From: Litorimonas sp046250185
GTDB taxonomy: Bacteria; Pseudomonadota; Alphaproteobacteria; Caulobacterales; Maricaulaceae
Length of the DNA: 64,000 nucleotides
Direction: 5' to 3' (one strand)
Assembly: GCF_046250185.1 (NCBI RefSeq)
Contig: NZ_CP176469.1
Shown here: positions 8,703-18,200 of the stretch, piece after piece
Numbering within the stretch: position 1 is the first letter of the stretch
How the letters are laid out: the number at the start of each line of letters is the position of its first letter
Notes under the pieces: model-generated
Databases searched by the model: none
What the model was told of the DNA's origin: nothing
What the model saw: only the letters and a program-made list of their open reading frames with translations
Program-made: the position numbers and the translations under genes

Positions 8703-10421
8703 ATGGCTAAATCCAAACGTAAAACACAATCCAAGCCTGACGAACTCGTCTTTCTCCCACTTGGCGGGTCTGGCGAGATTGGGATGAATCTGAACCTGTT
8801 TGGCTTCGGGCCAGAACATGACCGCAAATGGGTTATTGTCGATATTGGCGTCACCTTCGGCGATAGCGAAACGCCTGGCATTGACATCATCATGCCCGAT
8901 ATTGAATTTATCGAACAGCAGCGGGAGAACTTGCTCGGCATCGTCCTAACCCATGCGCATGAAGACCATATGGGCGCGCTGGGCCGCCTCTGGCCGCGCC
9001 TGAAATGCCCCGTCTATGCCACGCCGTTTACGATGTATTTGGTCAAAGATCGTCTCGCAGAATTTGGCCTGACGGGCGAAGTTGATCTGCGAGAAGTGCC
9101 GCTCAAGGGCAGCTTTGACTTGGGACCGTTCACCTTTGATCTGATTACGCTGACCCATTCCATACCAGAGCCGAACGCGCTTGCCATTCGCACGCCGCTT
9201 GGCACGATCTTGCACACGGGCGATTGGAAAATCGATGAAGCTCCACAAATTGGTGAGGCTGTCGATGAGGCAGCCCTGCGTGATCTGGGTAAAGAGGGCG
9301 TGCTCGCCATGATTTGCGACAGCACCAATGTCTTCTCGCCCGGCGAAGCTGGCTCGGAAGAGGGGGTGCGGGAAGAACTGACGCGACTGATCAAAGAATA
9401 TGAGGGCGTAGGAGTCGCGGTTGCGAGTTTTGCGTCGAATGTCGCGCGCATGGAATCCGTGATGATGGCGGCGAAAGAAAATGACCGTTCGATCTGTCTC
9501 GTTGGGCGATCGATGAAACGCATGACGGCGGCGGCGAAGTCCGTCGGCTTGCTTCAAGACGTGGGGCATTTTGTCGATGAAGACGAGGCCCGCTCTATGC
9601 CCGCTGCGCATTTGCTCTATCTCTGCACAGGTAGCCAAGGTGAACCCCGTGCGGCGCTGTCTCGGATTGCGTCAGGGGAGCATCGCAATGTGAAATTTCA
9701 CGAAGGTGACGTTGTCATCTTTAGCTCCAAGATTATCCCTGGAAATGACAAGGGCATCTTCGCGCTTCAAAACGCGCTGGCTGATGACGGTGTCGAGATC
9801 GTGACGGAGAAAATGCGGCCGATCCATGTGTCGGGCCACCCTTGCCGTGACGAGCTGACCCGCATGTATGATTGGGTGCAGCCGCAAATCGCGATCCCTG
9901 TTCACGGCGAGCGGCGGCACTTGCTCGAACACGCCAAACTGGCCCGTTCGCTCGGCGTCAAAAAAGCGCTCGCGCCGCGCAATGGTGAAATGATCTTGCT
10001 AGCGTCTGAAGACGAGAGCGCGAAGGTGCCGCAAGTCGTGGATATTGTCGTCTCAGGTCGCCTGCACCAAGACGGATCTGCGATTGTGTCTGATCGCGAT
10101 GAAGGCCTGCGTTTGCGCAAGAAAATGGCCTATGCAGGGCATGTGTCTGTAAGCGTTGTGATTGACGGTAAAGGCCGTATCGTCGCTGGCCCCGAACCGC
10201 GTATCAGTGGCTTCCCCGAAGGCGAGAAAGGCGAAATACTCGACGTCTTGCTCGACATGGTCGCCGACGAGGCGGAAGACGCGATTGACAATATGAAGCC
10301 CCGCGCGCGGCAGGATGAAGACGTTGTGGAAGATAAAATCCGTAGTAAAGTCAAACGCCTTGTCCGGGAAAAAACAGGTAAACGAACTATCGTTGAGGTC
10401 GTTGCGCACCGCGTAAAATAG
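8703..10421 (+). CDS. rnj: Ribonuclease J, metallo-beta-lactamase/beta-CASP nuclease
   Basis: 572-residue RNase J family protein for 5'-to-3' exonucleolytic and endonucleolytic RNA maturation and decay. The zinc site motif THAHEDHMGAL gives His84, His86, Asp88 and His89; the beta-CASP region contains HVSGHPCRDELTRMYDW and IPVHGERRHLLEHAKLA. Length is normal for the family. It sits in the nuo-birA-coaX-rnj-mce neighbourhood typical of alphaproteobacteria. Confidence 0.95.
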   Translation: MAKSKRKTQSKPDELVFLPLGGSGEIGMNLNLFGFGPEHDRKWVIVDIGVTFGDSETPGIDIIMPDIEFIEQQRENLLGIVLTHAHEDHMGALGRLWPRLKCPVYATPFTMYLVKDRLAEFGLTGEVDLREVPLKGSFDLGPFTFDLITLTHSIPEPNALAIRTPLGTILHTGDWKIDEAPQIGEAVDEAALRDLGKEGVLAMICDSTNVFSPGEAGSEEGVREELTRLIKEYEGVGVAVASFASNVARMESVMMAAKENDRSICLVGRSMKRMTAAAKSVGLLQDVGHFVDEDEARSMPAAHLLYLCTGSQGEPRAALSRIASGEHRNVKFHEGDVVIFSSKIIPGNDKGIFALQNALADDGVEIVTEKMRPIHVSGHPCRDELTRMYDWVQPQIAIPVHGERRHLLEHAKLARSLGVKKALAPRNGEMILLASEDESAKVPQVVDIVVSGRLHQDGSAIVSDRDEGLRLRKKMAYAGHVSVSVVIDGKGRIVAGPEPRISGFPEGEKGEILDVLLDMVADEAEDAIDNMKPRARQDEDVVEDKIRSKVKRLVREKTGKRTIVEVVAHRVK

Positions 10422-10445
10422 GCCGCGCAATAGGAGTGTGAGATC

Positions 10446-10880
10446 ATGAGTAAAGACAATTTCCTCGGCCCCCTAAACCACGTTGGCATCGCCGTGCCAG
10501 ATATTGACGCGGCGATTGCGATGTACCGCGATGTCTTTGGCGTGACCGATATTACCGAGCCGAAAGACCTGCCGCCGCAAGGCGTGTCTTACGCCTTCGT
10601 CAACCTTCCCAGCGGGCAGATCGAATTGATCACGCCTTACGGAGATATGTCGCCGATCAGCAAATTTCTCAAAAATAATCCCAAAGGCGGACAGCACCAT
10701 ATCTGCTTTGAGGTTGATGATATTCACGCTGCGAGTCTGCTCATGGCGGAGCGAGGGATGCGGGTCTTGAATGAACCGCGTATTGGGGCGCACGGCACAC
10801 CTGTCGTCTTTCTCCATCCCGGCGATTCTGGGGGTGTGCTGATAGAGTTGATGGAAACGCCTAAGGATGGAGGCCACTAA
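10446..10880 (+). CDS. mce: Methylmalonyl-CoA epimerase
   Basis: 144-residue vicinal-oxygen-chelate protein that interconverts (R)- and (S)-methylmalonyl-CoA in propionyl-CoA breakdown. Visible features are the N-terminal LNHVGIAVPDID metal-binding His, GGQHHICFEVDDI in the middle and VLIELME near the end, in the two-module fold order. An AGGAGTG ribosome-binding site precedes the ATG. It ends directly against the downstream DUF1467 gene. Confidence 0.92.
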   Translation: MSKDNFLGPLNHVGIAVPDIDAAIAMYRDVFGVTDITEPKDLPPQGVSYAFVNLPSGQIELITPYGDMSPISKFLKNNPKGGQHHICFEVDDIHAASLLMAERGMRVLNEPRIGAHGTPVVFLHPGDSGGVLIELMETPKDGGH

Positions 10881-11147
10881 ATGGGTCCGTTTTCTGGCTT
10901 GGTTGTCTTTCTTATCATCTGGTGGACCGTGTTGTTCACCGTGCTGCCGCGCAATATTCGTGGACAGGCGGAGGAGGGCGAGATCGTCGAAGGGACGGAA
11001 CCTGGCGCCCCTGTCGAGGCCAATATTAAAGCGAAGTTTATTCTGACTACTAAAATTTCAGTCGTCTTGTGGGTGATTGCTTGCGGCGTAATTATCTCAG
11101 GCGTTGTTGATTGGTCCATGTTTGGGGAATTTTTCGCCCGTCGATAG
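10881..11147 (+). CDS. DUF1467 family small membrane protein
   Basis: 88-residue protein with two membrane helices (about residues 5-22 and 58-80) separated by an acidic loop. The N-terminal pattern with FLIIWWTVLFTVLP followed by a short arginine-containing stretch is characteristic of DUF1467, a conserved alphaproteobacterial family of unknown function. It starts at the base after the mce stop and precedes proS, its usual position in this order. No function can be assigned from the sequence. Confidence 0.85.
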   Translation: MGPFSGLVVFLIIWWTVLFTVLPRNIRGQAEEGEIVEGTEPGAPVEANIKAKFILTTKISVVLWVIACGVIISGVVDWSMFGEFFARR

Positions 11148-11257
11148 ACGGTAATCTCTCAAAAAATTCACGCCTCAAGCGAAACCCGTGCTTGTCGCTG
11201 CACAGCGCAGGCGCTAAGCCCGTTACACGAAACACGACCAGAAAAGAGTATCCCTCC

Positions 11258-12580
11258 ATGCGCCTCTCGCAATATTTCCTGCCTGTCCTCAAAGAGACCC
11301 CGGCGGACGCCACCATTGCCTCGCACCGCTTTATGCTGCGGGCAGGGATGGTCAAGCAAGACAGTGCGGGTATCTATATCTGGCTGCCGCTCGGCTATAA
11401 AGTTCTGCGCAAGATCGAACAGATCGTCCGTGAGGAGCAGAACAAAATTGGCGCAGTTGAAATGCTCATGCCGACGATCCAATCCGCCAACCATTGGAAA
11501 GAGACGGGGCGTTACGATGCCTACGGCCCTGAAATGCTGCGCATCACAGATCGCGGAGATCGCGAATTGCTCTACGGGCCGACCAATGAAGACATGATCA
11601 CGGACATGTTCCGGTCCTATGTGCGCTCCTACAAAGACTTGCCGCAAAACCTCTATCATATTCAGTGGAAATTCCGCGATGAGCGTCGGCCGCGCTTCGG
11701 CGTGATGCGTGGGCGTGAATTCCTGATGAAGGATGCCTATAGCTTCGACATTTCGCCAGAGGCCGCACGGGTGAGTTATAACAAGCACTTCGTCGCCTAC
11801 CTCAACACCTATGCCCGCATGGGACTAAAGGCTGTACCAATGCGCGCGGATACAGGCCCGATTGGTGGTGATCTGTCTCACGAATTTCTGATCCTTGCAG
11901 AGACGGGCGAGAGCGAAGTGTTCTGCCATAAAGACCTTGTTGATATGCCGCCTCCTGGTGTTGTCGACACAGATGCAGGGCGACAAGCCGTGTTCGACGA
12001 ACGCACCGCGCTCTACGCGGCGACTGACGAAATGCACGACGCTGAGGCGTTTGCGAAGCTGCCAGCGGACAAACAGCTCTCAGCGCGCGGGATCGAAGTG
12101 GGTCACATCTTCTATTTCGGTGATAAGTATTCCAAGCCGATGAACGCAGTCGTCGCAGGGCCAGACGGCAAAGATCATCCTGTCATGATGGGCAGTTACG
12201 GCGTCGGTGTCTCCCGCCTCGTCGGCGGCATCATCGAGGCCAGCCACGATGATGACGGCATTATCTGGCCCAAAGCCGTTGCGCCGTTCGGGGCAGGGAT
12301 CATCAATCTCAAGACTGGCGACGAAGCCGCAGACGCAGCGTGCGAAGACCTCTACGCTAAATTAACCGCAGCAGGCATCGACCCTCTCTACGACGATAAA
12401 GATGATCGCGGCGGGCAGAAATTCGCGCGCATGGACTTGATTGGTTTGCCATATCAAATCGTTGTTGGGCCTCGGGGGCTCAAGAACGGCGTGGTCGAAG
12501 TGAAGACCCGCGCGACGGGCGAAAAGCAGGAAATGACGCCAGATGCCGCGATTGCGTTTATCATGGCTGAGTTCGAATAA
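11258..12580 (+). CDS. proS: Prolyl-tRNA synthetase, short alphaproteobacterial form
   Basis: 440-residue class II aminoacyl-tRNA synthetase that charges tRNA-Pro. The short length without the editing insertion is the form typical of alphaproteobacteria. Motif 2 is visible as FRDERRPRFGVMRGREFLMK, preceded by GPTNEDMITDMFRSYV; the C-terminal anticodon-binding domain includes VGPRGLKNGVVEVKTRATGE. The frame is open upstream to 11111, but the start at 11258 gives the conserved MRLSQYFLPVLKETP N-terminus and no overlap with the preceding gene. Confidence 0.96.
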   Translation: MRLSQYFLPVLKETPADATIASHRFMLRAGMVKQDSAGIYIWLPLGYKVLRKIEQIVREEQNKIGAVEMLMPTIQSANHWKETGRYDAYGPEMLRITDRGDRELLYGPTNEDMITDMFRSYVRSYKDLPQNLYHIQWKFRDERRPRFGVMRGREFLMKDAYSFDISPEAARVSYNKHFVAYLNTYARMGLKAVPMRADTGPIGGDLSHEFLILAETGESEVFCHKDLVDMPPPGVVDTDAGRQAVFDERTALYAATDEMHDAEAFAKLPADKQLSARGIEVGHIFYFGDKYSKPMNAVVAGPDGKDHPVMMGSYGVGVSRLVGGIIEASHDDDGIIWPKAVAPFGAGIINLKTGDEAADAACEDLYAKLTAAGIDPLYDDKDDRGGQKFARMDLIGLPYQIVVGPRGLKNGVVEVKTRATGEKQEMTPDAAIAFIMAEFE

Positions 12581-13897
12581 TTGCGCAGCGTCGCTGATAA
12601 CGCACCCTTAAAGGGTGGGCAGAATAAGCCCTTCGGCATGATTGAGCGCATGGTTGCGATGCGCTATCTGCGTGCGAAGAAAACGCAAGGCGGGGTCGGG
12701 TTGATCGCTGCGATTTCCTTTACTTGTATCATGCTCGCGATTGCGGCGATGATCATTATCATGTCGATTATGAACGGATTTCGGTCGGAGATGATCCGCC
12801 TGACGATTGGCAGTGAAGGGCATATGTATGTTGCCTCCGCTGCCCCGTCCCCTTCGCCAGAGAGCATGATTGCGATGGAACAAAGGCTTGCTGCCGTGCC
12901 AGGAGTCGACGAAGCCTATCAATTCACGCAACACTATACAGGCGTCCAAGCGAACGGGCAGTTCGGCCTCGCGCAAGTCATTGGTATTCGCCCGCAAAAC
13001 CTGCGCAGTTATGAGCTAATCTCGCAAAAAATTGTCGAGGGCAGCTTGGACGGCTTTGGCCAAGGGGCGGGTGCGAACCACCAGATTGCGATGGGGCAGC
13101 GCTTGGCGGCGTCACTTGGCTTGTCTGCGGGCGATCGCTTGACGATATTCTCGCCCAGAACCCGCGCTACGCCTTTTGCTGGGCCGATGCCGATCACGAA
13201 GACCTACACAGTCGGCGCCGTATTTGAGATCGGGATTTTACAAACGGACCAGACTTATATCTTCATGGACTTTGACCAAGCCACACTTTTGTTCGAAGGG
13301 GGTAAGGTGACAGGCGAAGTTCAAATCCGCCTCAATGATGCGGATGACATTAACAAACTTTACGAGCCGATCAGTAATGCAGCGGAGCAACCCGTCTTTA
13401 TCTCGACGTGGAAAGATAAGAACGCGTCTGTCGCCACCGCGCTGCGGACTGAGCAAATCGCCATGCGTTTTATCTTTATGATCGTGGTAATCATTGCCGC
13501 GTTCCCCGTGCTGGCCTCTATGATTATGTTGGTGAAAAATAAGTCAAAAGACATTGCCATTTTGCGCACGATTGGCGCGACGCAGGGCGGTATTTTGCGG
13601 ATATTCCTGATGAGCGGGGCGATGATCGGGATACTCGGCACGCTGGCAGGGCTGATCATTGGTATCTTGTTCTGCCTAAATATCGGCACGGTGCAAAGCA
13701 CGATTGAGTTCGTCTGCCGCTGCGAATTATTCCCAGCTGACGTCTATCAACTCTCCAGCGGTATTCCTGCCAAGATCGTTTGGTCAGAGGTCGCGGGCGT
13801 GGCGTTTTGGGGCTTCTTAATCTCTGCCGCTGCAACATTCTTGCCCGCGATCAGCGCCTCGCGCGTGGACCCTGTGGATGCTCTACGTTATGAATAG
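12581..13897 (+). CDS. lolC: Lipoprotein-releasing ABC transporter permease (LolC/LolE family)
   Basis: Inner-membrane permease of the Lol system, which extracts outer-membrane lipoproteins for delivery to the carrier LolA. Architecture is classical: a first helix about residues 41-63, a large periplasmic domain, then three C-terminal helices with the FtsX-type core. The start is uncertain: TTG at 12581 adjoins the proS stop and keeps the usual N-terminal PF-x-ERMVAMRYLRA context, while ATG at 12638 would drop 19 residues. A single permease gene next to lolD suggests one LolCE-hybrid protein acting as a homodimer (inference). Confidence 0.9.
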   Translation: MRSVADNAPLKGGQNKPFGMIERMVAMRYLRAKKTQGGVGLIAAISFTCIMLAIAAMIIIMSIMNGFRSEMIRLTIGSEGHMYVASAAPSPSPESMIAMEQRLAAVPGVDEAYQFTQHYTGVQANGQFGLAQVIGIRPQNLRSYELISQKIVEGSLDGFGQGAGANHQIAMGQRLAASLGLSAGDRLTIFSPRTRATPFAGPMPITKTYTVGAVFEIGILQTDQTYIFMDFDQATLLFEGGKVTGEVQIRLNDADDINKLYEPISNAAEQPVFISTWKDKNASVATALRTEQIAMRFIFMIVVIIAAFPVLASMIMLVKNKSKDIAILRTIGATQGGILRIFLMSGAMIGILGTLAGLIIGILFCLNIGTVQSTIEFVCRCELFPADVYQLSSGIPAKIVWSEVAGVAFWGFLISAAATFLPAISASRVDPVDALRYE

Positions 13898-14615
13898 TGC
13901 GCCGATGAATAAGCGACCCATATTGTCTGTGCGCAATCTGCACCGAACTTACCAATCGGGGGAAGGTATCTTGACTGTGCTGGCGGGCGCAGATGTTGAT
14001 ATTTTTCCAGGCGAAATGGTCGGCCTGATCGGCCCGAGTGGCTCTGGCAAATCAACGCTTCTGCACGCGGCTGGACTGCTTGAAAAACCTGATGCGGGCG
14101 AAGTCTATATCAATGGCCGCGAGTGCCTGAAATTGCCTGATGACGAGCGCACGCAAATCCGACGCGACACGATCGGGATGGTCTATCAATTCCATCACTT
14201 GCAAAAAGAGTTCTCCGCGTTGGAGAATATCATGATCCCGCAAATGATTGCGGGGAAGAATACCAAGCGCTCTCAACAAGAGGCGTCGCGGCTTCTCGCG
14301 ATTATGGGCCTGACCGAACGATCTACGCATAAGCCAAGCCAAATGTCGGGCGGGGAGCAGCAGCGTGTCGCGATTGCCCGCGCTCTGGCGAACAAGCCCC
14401 AAATTCTGCTGGCGGACGAGCCGACGGGGAACCTTGACCCTGCGACCTCTGCGGCGGTCTTCCAAAGCCTGTTCGATCTGACCCGCCAAGAGGGCGTGTC
14501 GGCCCTAGTCGCGACCCATAATATGGCGCTGACACAATATATGGACCGCGTTTTGACGGTCAAAGATGGTCTAATCGTGCCCTATGTCCGCTCTGCGACC
14601 GCGCCGACTTACTAG
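13890..14615 (+). CDS. lolD: Lipoprotein-releasing ABC transporter ATP-binding protein
   Basis: About 241-residue ATPase that powers lipoprotein release by its permease partner. Walker A is GPSGSGKST at residues 48-56, the ABC signature MSGGEQQRVAIARAL begins near 151, and Walker B is ILLADEP at 171-177 followed by TGNLD. The preferred start at 13890 overlaps the lolC stop by a few bases; an ATG at 13905 is also possible. Its last 45 bases overlap a decayed permease gene on the opposite strand. Confidence 0.95.
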   Translation: MNSAPMNKRPILSVRNLHRTYQSGEGILTVLAGADVDIFPGEMVGLIGPSGSGKSTLLHAAGLLEKPDAGEVYINGRECLKLPDDERTQIRRDTIGMVYQFHHLQKEFSALENIMIPQMIAGKNTKRSQQEASRLLAIMGLTERSTHKPSQMSGGEQQRVAIARALANKPQILLADEPTGNLDPATSAAVFQSLFDLTRQEGVSALVATHNMALTQYMDRVLTVKDGLIVPYVRSATAPTY

Positions 14616-14987
14616 GTAGAATACTGCGCCTGCCGCGATAATGCCTGCTGCAAATAACACTTTGGCGGGTTCATGTGTCGCGACATAGAATAGCGTGAAT
14701 CCCGTAATCGCGAGGTAGACCAGCGGCACGACGGGATACCCCCATGTACGATAAGGTCGCGCTAAGTCTGGCTCTCGCCAGCGCAGGATAAACAAGCCCA
14801 TCACCGCCAAGAAACTATTGAGCGCCAGCAGCGCCCCCGCGAACACCACGATAAACTCAAATGTCGCAGTTAGGATGAACGCTAACGCGACCACGCTCTG
14901 AAATAAGATCGCATTACCCGGCATATCCTTCGCATTCACGCGCCCCAAAAAGCCCAGCGCGGGGAAAAGTGGGTGTTCATATTTCCG
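14571..14987 (-). pseudogene. Amino-acid permease remnant (APC family, C-terminal part only)
   Basis: A minus-strand reading frame encodes about 125-139 residues resembling only the last third of an APC-superfamily amino-acid permease: a loop ending in FLGRVNAKDMPGNAI, two or three hydrophobic helices, then LARPYRTWGYPVVPLVYLAI, the loop typical before the last helices. The similarity continues upstream of the first possible TTG start (14948) to a stop at 14988-14990, and nothing resembling the first eight or so helices is present. No ribosome-binding site precedes it. It is convergent with and overlaps the end of lolD, so it is read as a leftover of a deleted gene, not a functional transporter. 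Confidence 0.7.
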
Positions 14988-15015
14988 CTATGGCGCGATG
15001 GGTGGCGGGGTGTCT

Positions 15016-15072
15016 AGTGGATAATCGTCTTGCGCGCCCTGTGGATAAGTTTCTGCAAAACCCTGTGAATTA
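15016..15072 (+). promoter_or_regulatory. Cluster of three DnaA-box-like sites at 24-bp spacing
   Basis: AGTGGATAA at 15016-15024, TGTGGATAA at 15040-15048 and TGTGAATTA at 15064-15072 lie in the same orientation exactly 24 bp apart. The middle one is a perfect DnaA box (reverse complement TTATCCACA); the outer two differ at one or two positions. They stand immediately upstream of the promoter of the small SOS gene and dnaE, so they could link expression of the replicative polymerase to DnaA. DnaA binding is inferred, not shown. Confidence 0.5.
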
Positions 15073-15076
15073 GGGC

Positions 15077-15106
15077 TTGACGAATAGAACAAAAGCAGAA
15101 CATAAT
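15077..15106 (+). promoter_or_regulatory. Promoter of the sidA-like/dnaE unit
   Basis: A TTGACG -35 hexamer (15077-15082) is followed after 18 bases by CATAAT (15101-15106). This would give a leader of about 25 bases before the micropeptide start at 15138. The LexA operator fills the spacer between the two hexamers, the expected place for repression by blocking RNA polymerase. Confidence 0.55.
15087..15101 (+). promoter_or_regulatory. LexA operator (SOS box), GAAC-N7-GAAC
   Basis: GAACAAAAGCAGAAC is a perfect match to the direct-repeat operator GAAC-N7-GAAC bound by alphaproteobacterial LexA. It lies between the -35 and -10 elements of the promoter for the 31-codon gene and dnaE. The same operator type occurs in this window at lexA and, twice, at recA. 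Confidence 0.85.
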
Positions 15107-15137
15107 ACCCTATACACAGATAATATAAGGGTAGACC

Positions 15138-15233
15138 ATGACCAAGCAAATCGTGACTGACATAACATCTGCAGCTGTCCTCGCAGGATTCGTGGCTGTA
15201 ATGACAATGTGGATGATGGTGATCGGGGGCTAA
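15138..15233 (+). CDS. sidA: Candidate SidA-type SOS-induced cell-division inhibitor (31-residue membrane peptide)
   Basis: An ATG at 15138 preceded by AAGGG (15127-15131, 6 bases away) opens a 31-residue protein: a short polar N-terminus with one Lys and two Asp, then one hydrophobic helix of about 19 residues containing VLAGFVAVMTMWM. A perfect LexA operator sits in its promoter. In Caulobacter crescentus the LexA-controlled inhibitor SidA is a 29-residue inner-membrane protein that blocks division through FtsW, and as I recall its gene lies next to dnaE, as here. Size, topology, SOS control and position all match; sequence identity was not checked. dnaE begins 40 bases downstream. Confidence 0.72.
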   Translation: MTKQIVTDITSAAVLAGFVAVMTMWMMVIGG

Positions 15234-15235
15234 TC

Positions 15236-15266
15236 CTCCTCCAAATGTAACCTAAAGAAGGTGGAG
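15236..15266 (+). promoter_or_regulatory. Possible hairpin masking the dnaE ribosome-binding site
   Basis: CTCCTCC at 15236-15242 can pair, with one internal mismatch, with GGTGGAG at 15260-15266, the purine-rich sequence that serves as the dnaE ribosome-binding site (start at 15274). The left arm begins 3 bases after the stop codon of the upstream micropeptide, so a ribosome finishing that gene would open the stem. This suggests translational coupling but is inferred from short complementarity only. Confidence 0.3.
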
Positions 15267-15273
15267 ACGCTCT

Positions 15274-18200
15274 ATGGCCAGCCCTGTTTTCGTCCACCTT
15301 CGTATGCGTACCCCATATTCCATGTTGGAGGGTGCGCTTAAAATTAGTGAAACCGCCGACCGCGCCGCCTCTTGGGGCATGCCGGCTCTGGCCATGACTG
15401 ACACCAATAATATGTGCGCCGCTCTCGAATTTTCAGAGACTGTCGCGAAGGCAGGTGTGCAGCCAATTATCGGCGTAACCTTATCGCTAGATTTAGAAGG
15501 GGCGCGCCAGCCCGGGCAAATTCACAAAGAGCCGGACGGGACACTTGTCCTGCTCGCCCAAAACGAGGTCGGTTATGCCAACCTCATGGCGCTGTCCTCT
15601 TCCGCGTTTTTGGATGTTGAGGCAACGGATGTCCCGCATGTGCGCGTGTCCAAGCTGGCGGAGCATAGTGAGGGACTGATCGCGCTGACGGGCGGGCCTG
15701 ACGGAGTTCTCAATCAGTTCATTATGCGCGGCCAAGACGGGGAAGCGCTGGCATGGTTGGAGCAGCTAAAGACGCTTTACCCTGATCGTTTATATGTCGA
15801 ATTGCAGCGCCACCTCCGTCCGAACGAACCCAAGGTCGAAGCGGCCTTGCTAGATTTGGCCTATGGGCACGATCTGCCGATTGTTGCAACGAATGAACCC
15901 TATTTCCTCTCACCTGAAATGTATCAGGCCCATGACGCTTTGCTGGCCATGTCCGAAAGCTCATATATACTTGAGACAGATCGGCGGAAGCTGACGCTGC
16001 ATCATTACTTCAAATCATCCGAACAGATGGCGGAGTTGTTTAGCGACTTGCCAGAAGCCATTGAAAATACATTAGAAATTTCACAGCGCTGTGCCTTTAG
16101 GTCACCGCCGCGCGCGCCTATTCTACCCAATTTTGGCGACGGATCATCGTCCGAGGGCGAGCTTTTATCGCGGGAAGCGCATAAGGGATTGGAGGTACGG
16201 CTGGCGAAAATAGAGCTGGCGACGACCCGTGAAGAGTATGTCGAGCGCTTGGAATTTGAGCTGAATGTCATCACGCAGATGGGCTTTCCGGGTTACTTCC
16301 TGATCGTTGCGGATTTTATTCAATGGGCGAAAGAGCGCGGAATTCCTGTCGGGCCAGGGCGGGGCTCGGGCGCGGGGTCTGTCGTCGCGTGGGCGCTGAC
16401 AATTACCGATCTAGACCCCTTGCGTTACGGCCTGCTGTTCGAGCGCTTTCTCAATCCCGAACGTGTGTCCATGCCTGATTTCGATATTGATTTCTGCCAA
16501 GAACGTCGCGGCGAAGTCATCAACTATGTGCGCGATAAATACGGTGCAGGCCAAGTCGCGATGATCATCACATTCGGGACATTGCAAGCCCGCGCGGTTG
16601 TGCGCGATGTTGGCCGCGTCATGCAAATGCCGTTGGGCCAGGTCGACCGCCTCGCCAAACTCGTCCCGTCTAACCCCGCCAACCCCGTAAGCCTTGAACA
16701 AGCGATAGGCATGGAGAAAGGGCTGCGCGAAGCCCGCGACGCCGAACCCGCTGTGCGGCAATTACTCGATACTGCGTTACAACTCGAAGGGCTCTACCGT
16801 AACGCGTCGACCCACGCGGCGGGTGTCGTGATCGGCGACCGTCCATTGACGGAGTTGGTGCCGCTTTACCGCGATCCCCGTTCCGACATTCCCGCCACAC
16901 AATTTTCGATGAAATACGTCGAAAAAGCAGGGCTGGTGAAGTTTGACTTTCTAGGCTTGAAAACGCTGACGGTGATTGATCGCTGTCTGAAATACTTGGC
17001 TAAACAGGGCAAGCTTGTGGATTTGGAGACATTGTCGACGGACGATGTTGAGGCCTATAAGCCCCTGCATGATGCATTATCGGCGGGCGTGTTTCAGCTT
17101 GAGAGTTCGGGCATGCGGGACGTCCTGCGCAAGATGCGGCCTGAGAGTTTGGAGGAGTTAACCGCTCTGATCTCGCTCTACCGTCCGGGGCCGATGAAAA
17201 ACATACCGGATTATATTGACCGGAAATTCGGTGTGCAGAAAATTACCTATCCGCATCCCTCGCTGGAGGGCATCCTCAAAGAGACTTACGGCATTATTAT
17301 CTACCAAGAGCAGGTGATGGAGATTGCCAAAACGCTATCGGGCTTCTCGCTCGGCGATGCGGATTTGCTCCGTCGCGCTATGGGCAAAAAAGACCAAGCG
17401 GAAATGAACCGCCAGAAGTCAAAATTCATTGATGGTGCGCGTGAGCGGGGCGTGGATGAGCGTCAAGCAGCGGATATTTTTGAGCTTGTGAACGAATTTG
17501 CGGGCTACGGCTTTAACAAATCTCACGCGGCCGCTTACGCCATGATTTCTTTCCGCACGGCCTATTTAAAAGCCAAGCATCCCGTCGAATTTATTGCGGC
17601 GATCATGAGCCTTGATCTGAATAATGTCGAAAAACTCGCGCAGTTTTACCAAGAAGCAAAGCGAATGGAACTGACTATCATGCCGCCTTGCATCAATCGC
17701 TCTATGGCGGATTTCGATGTGGCGGATGGAACTGTTTTATATGCGCTGGGCGCGTTGAAGAATGTCGGACTGGAAGCGATGAAACATCTGGTCGAGGTGC
17801 GGGAGAAGGGCGGGCCATTCGAAAGTGTCTACGATTTCGCCCGCCGCGTGGACATGCGCATGGTCAATAAGCGCGCGATTGAAAACCTCGCCCGTAGCGG
17901 GGCCTTTGACTGCGTAGAACCAAATCGCGCGACTGTGCTGGCCTCGGCTTCGACCTTGCAGAATATCGGCGTCCTGGCCGCCAAAGAACGCGAGAGCCAG
18001 CAAAATAGCCTTTTTGGCGGCGATGACATGGCGATCTCTGATCCTGATCTGACACATGTGTCGCCGTGGGGTAATATCGAGCAGTTGGATCACGAGTTGG
18101 GGGCAGTTGGGTTTTACCTCGGCGGGCACCCGTTGGAAGGGCACTTGGACGGCTTGAAAAATATCACCTTCGCCGAAGACCTGGAGGGCAAGGCGGGGCG

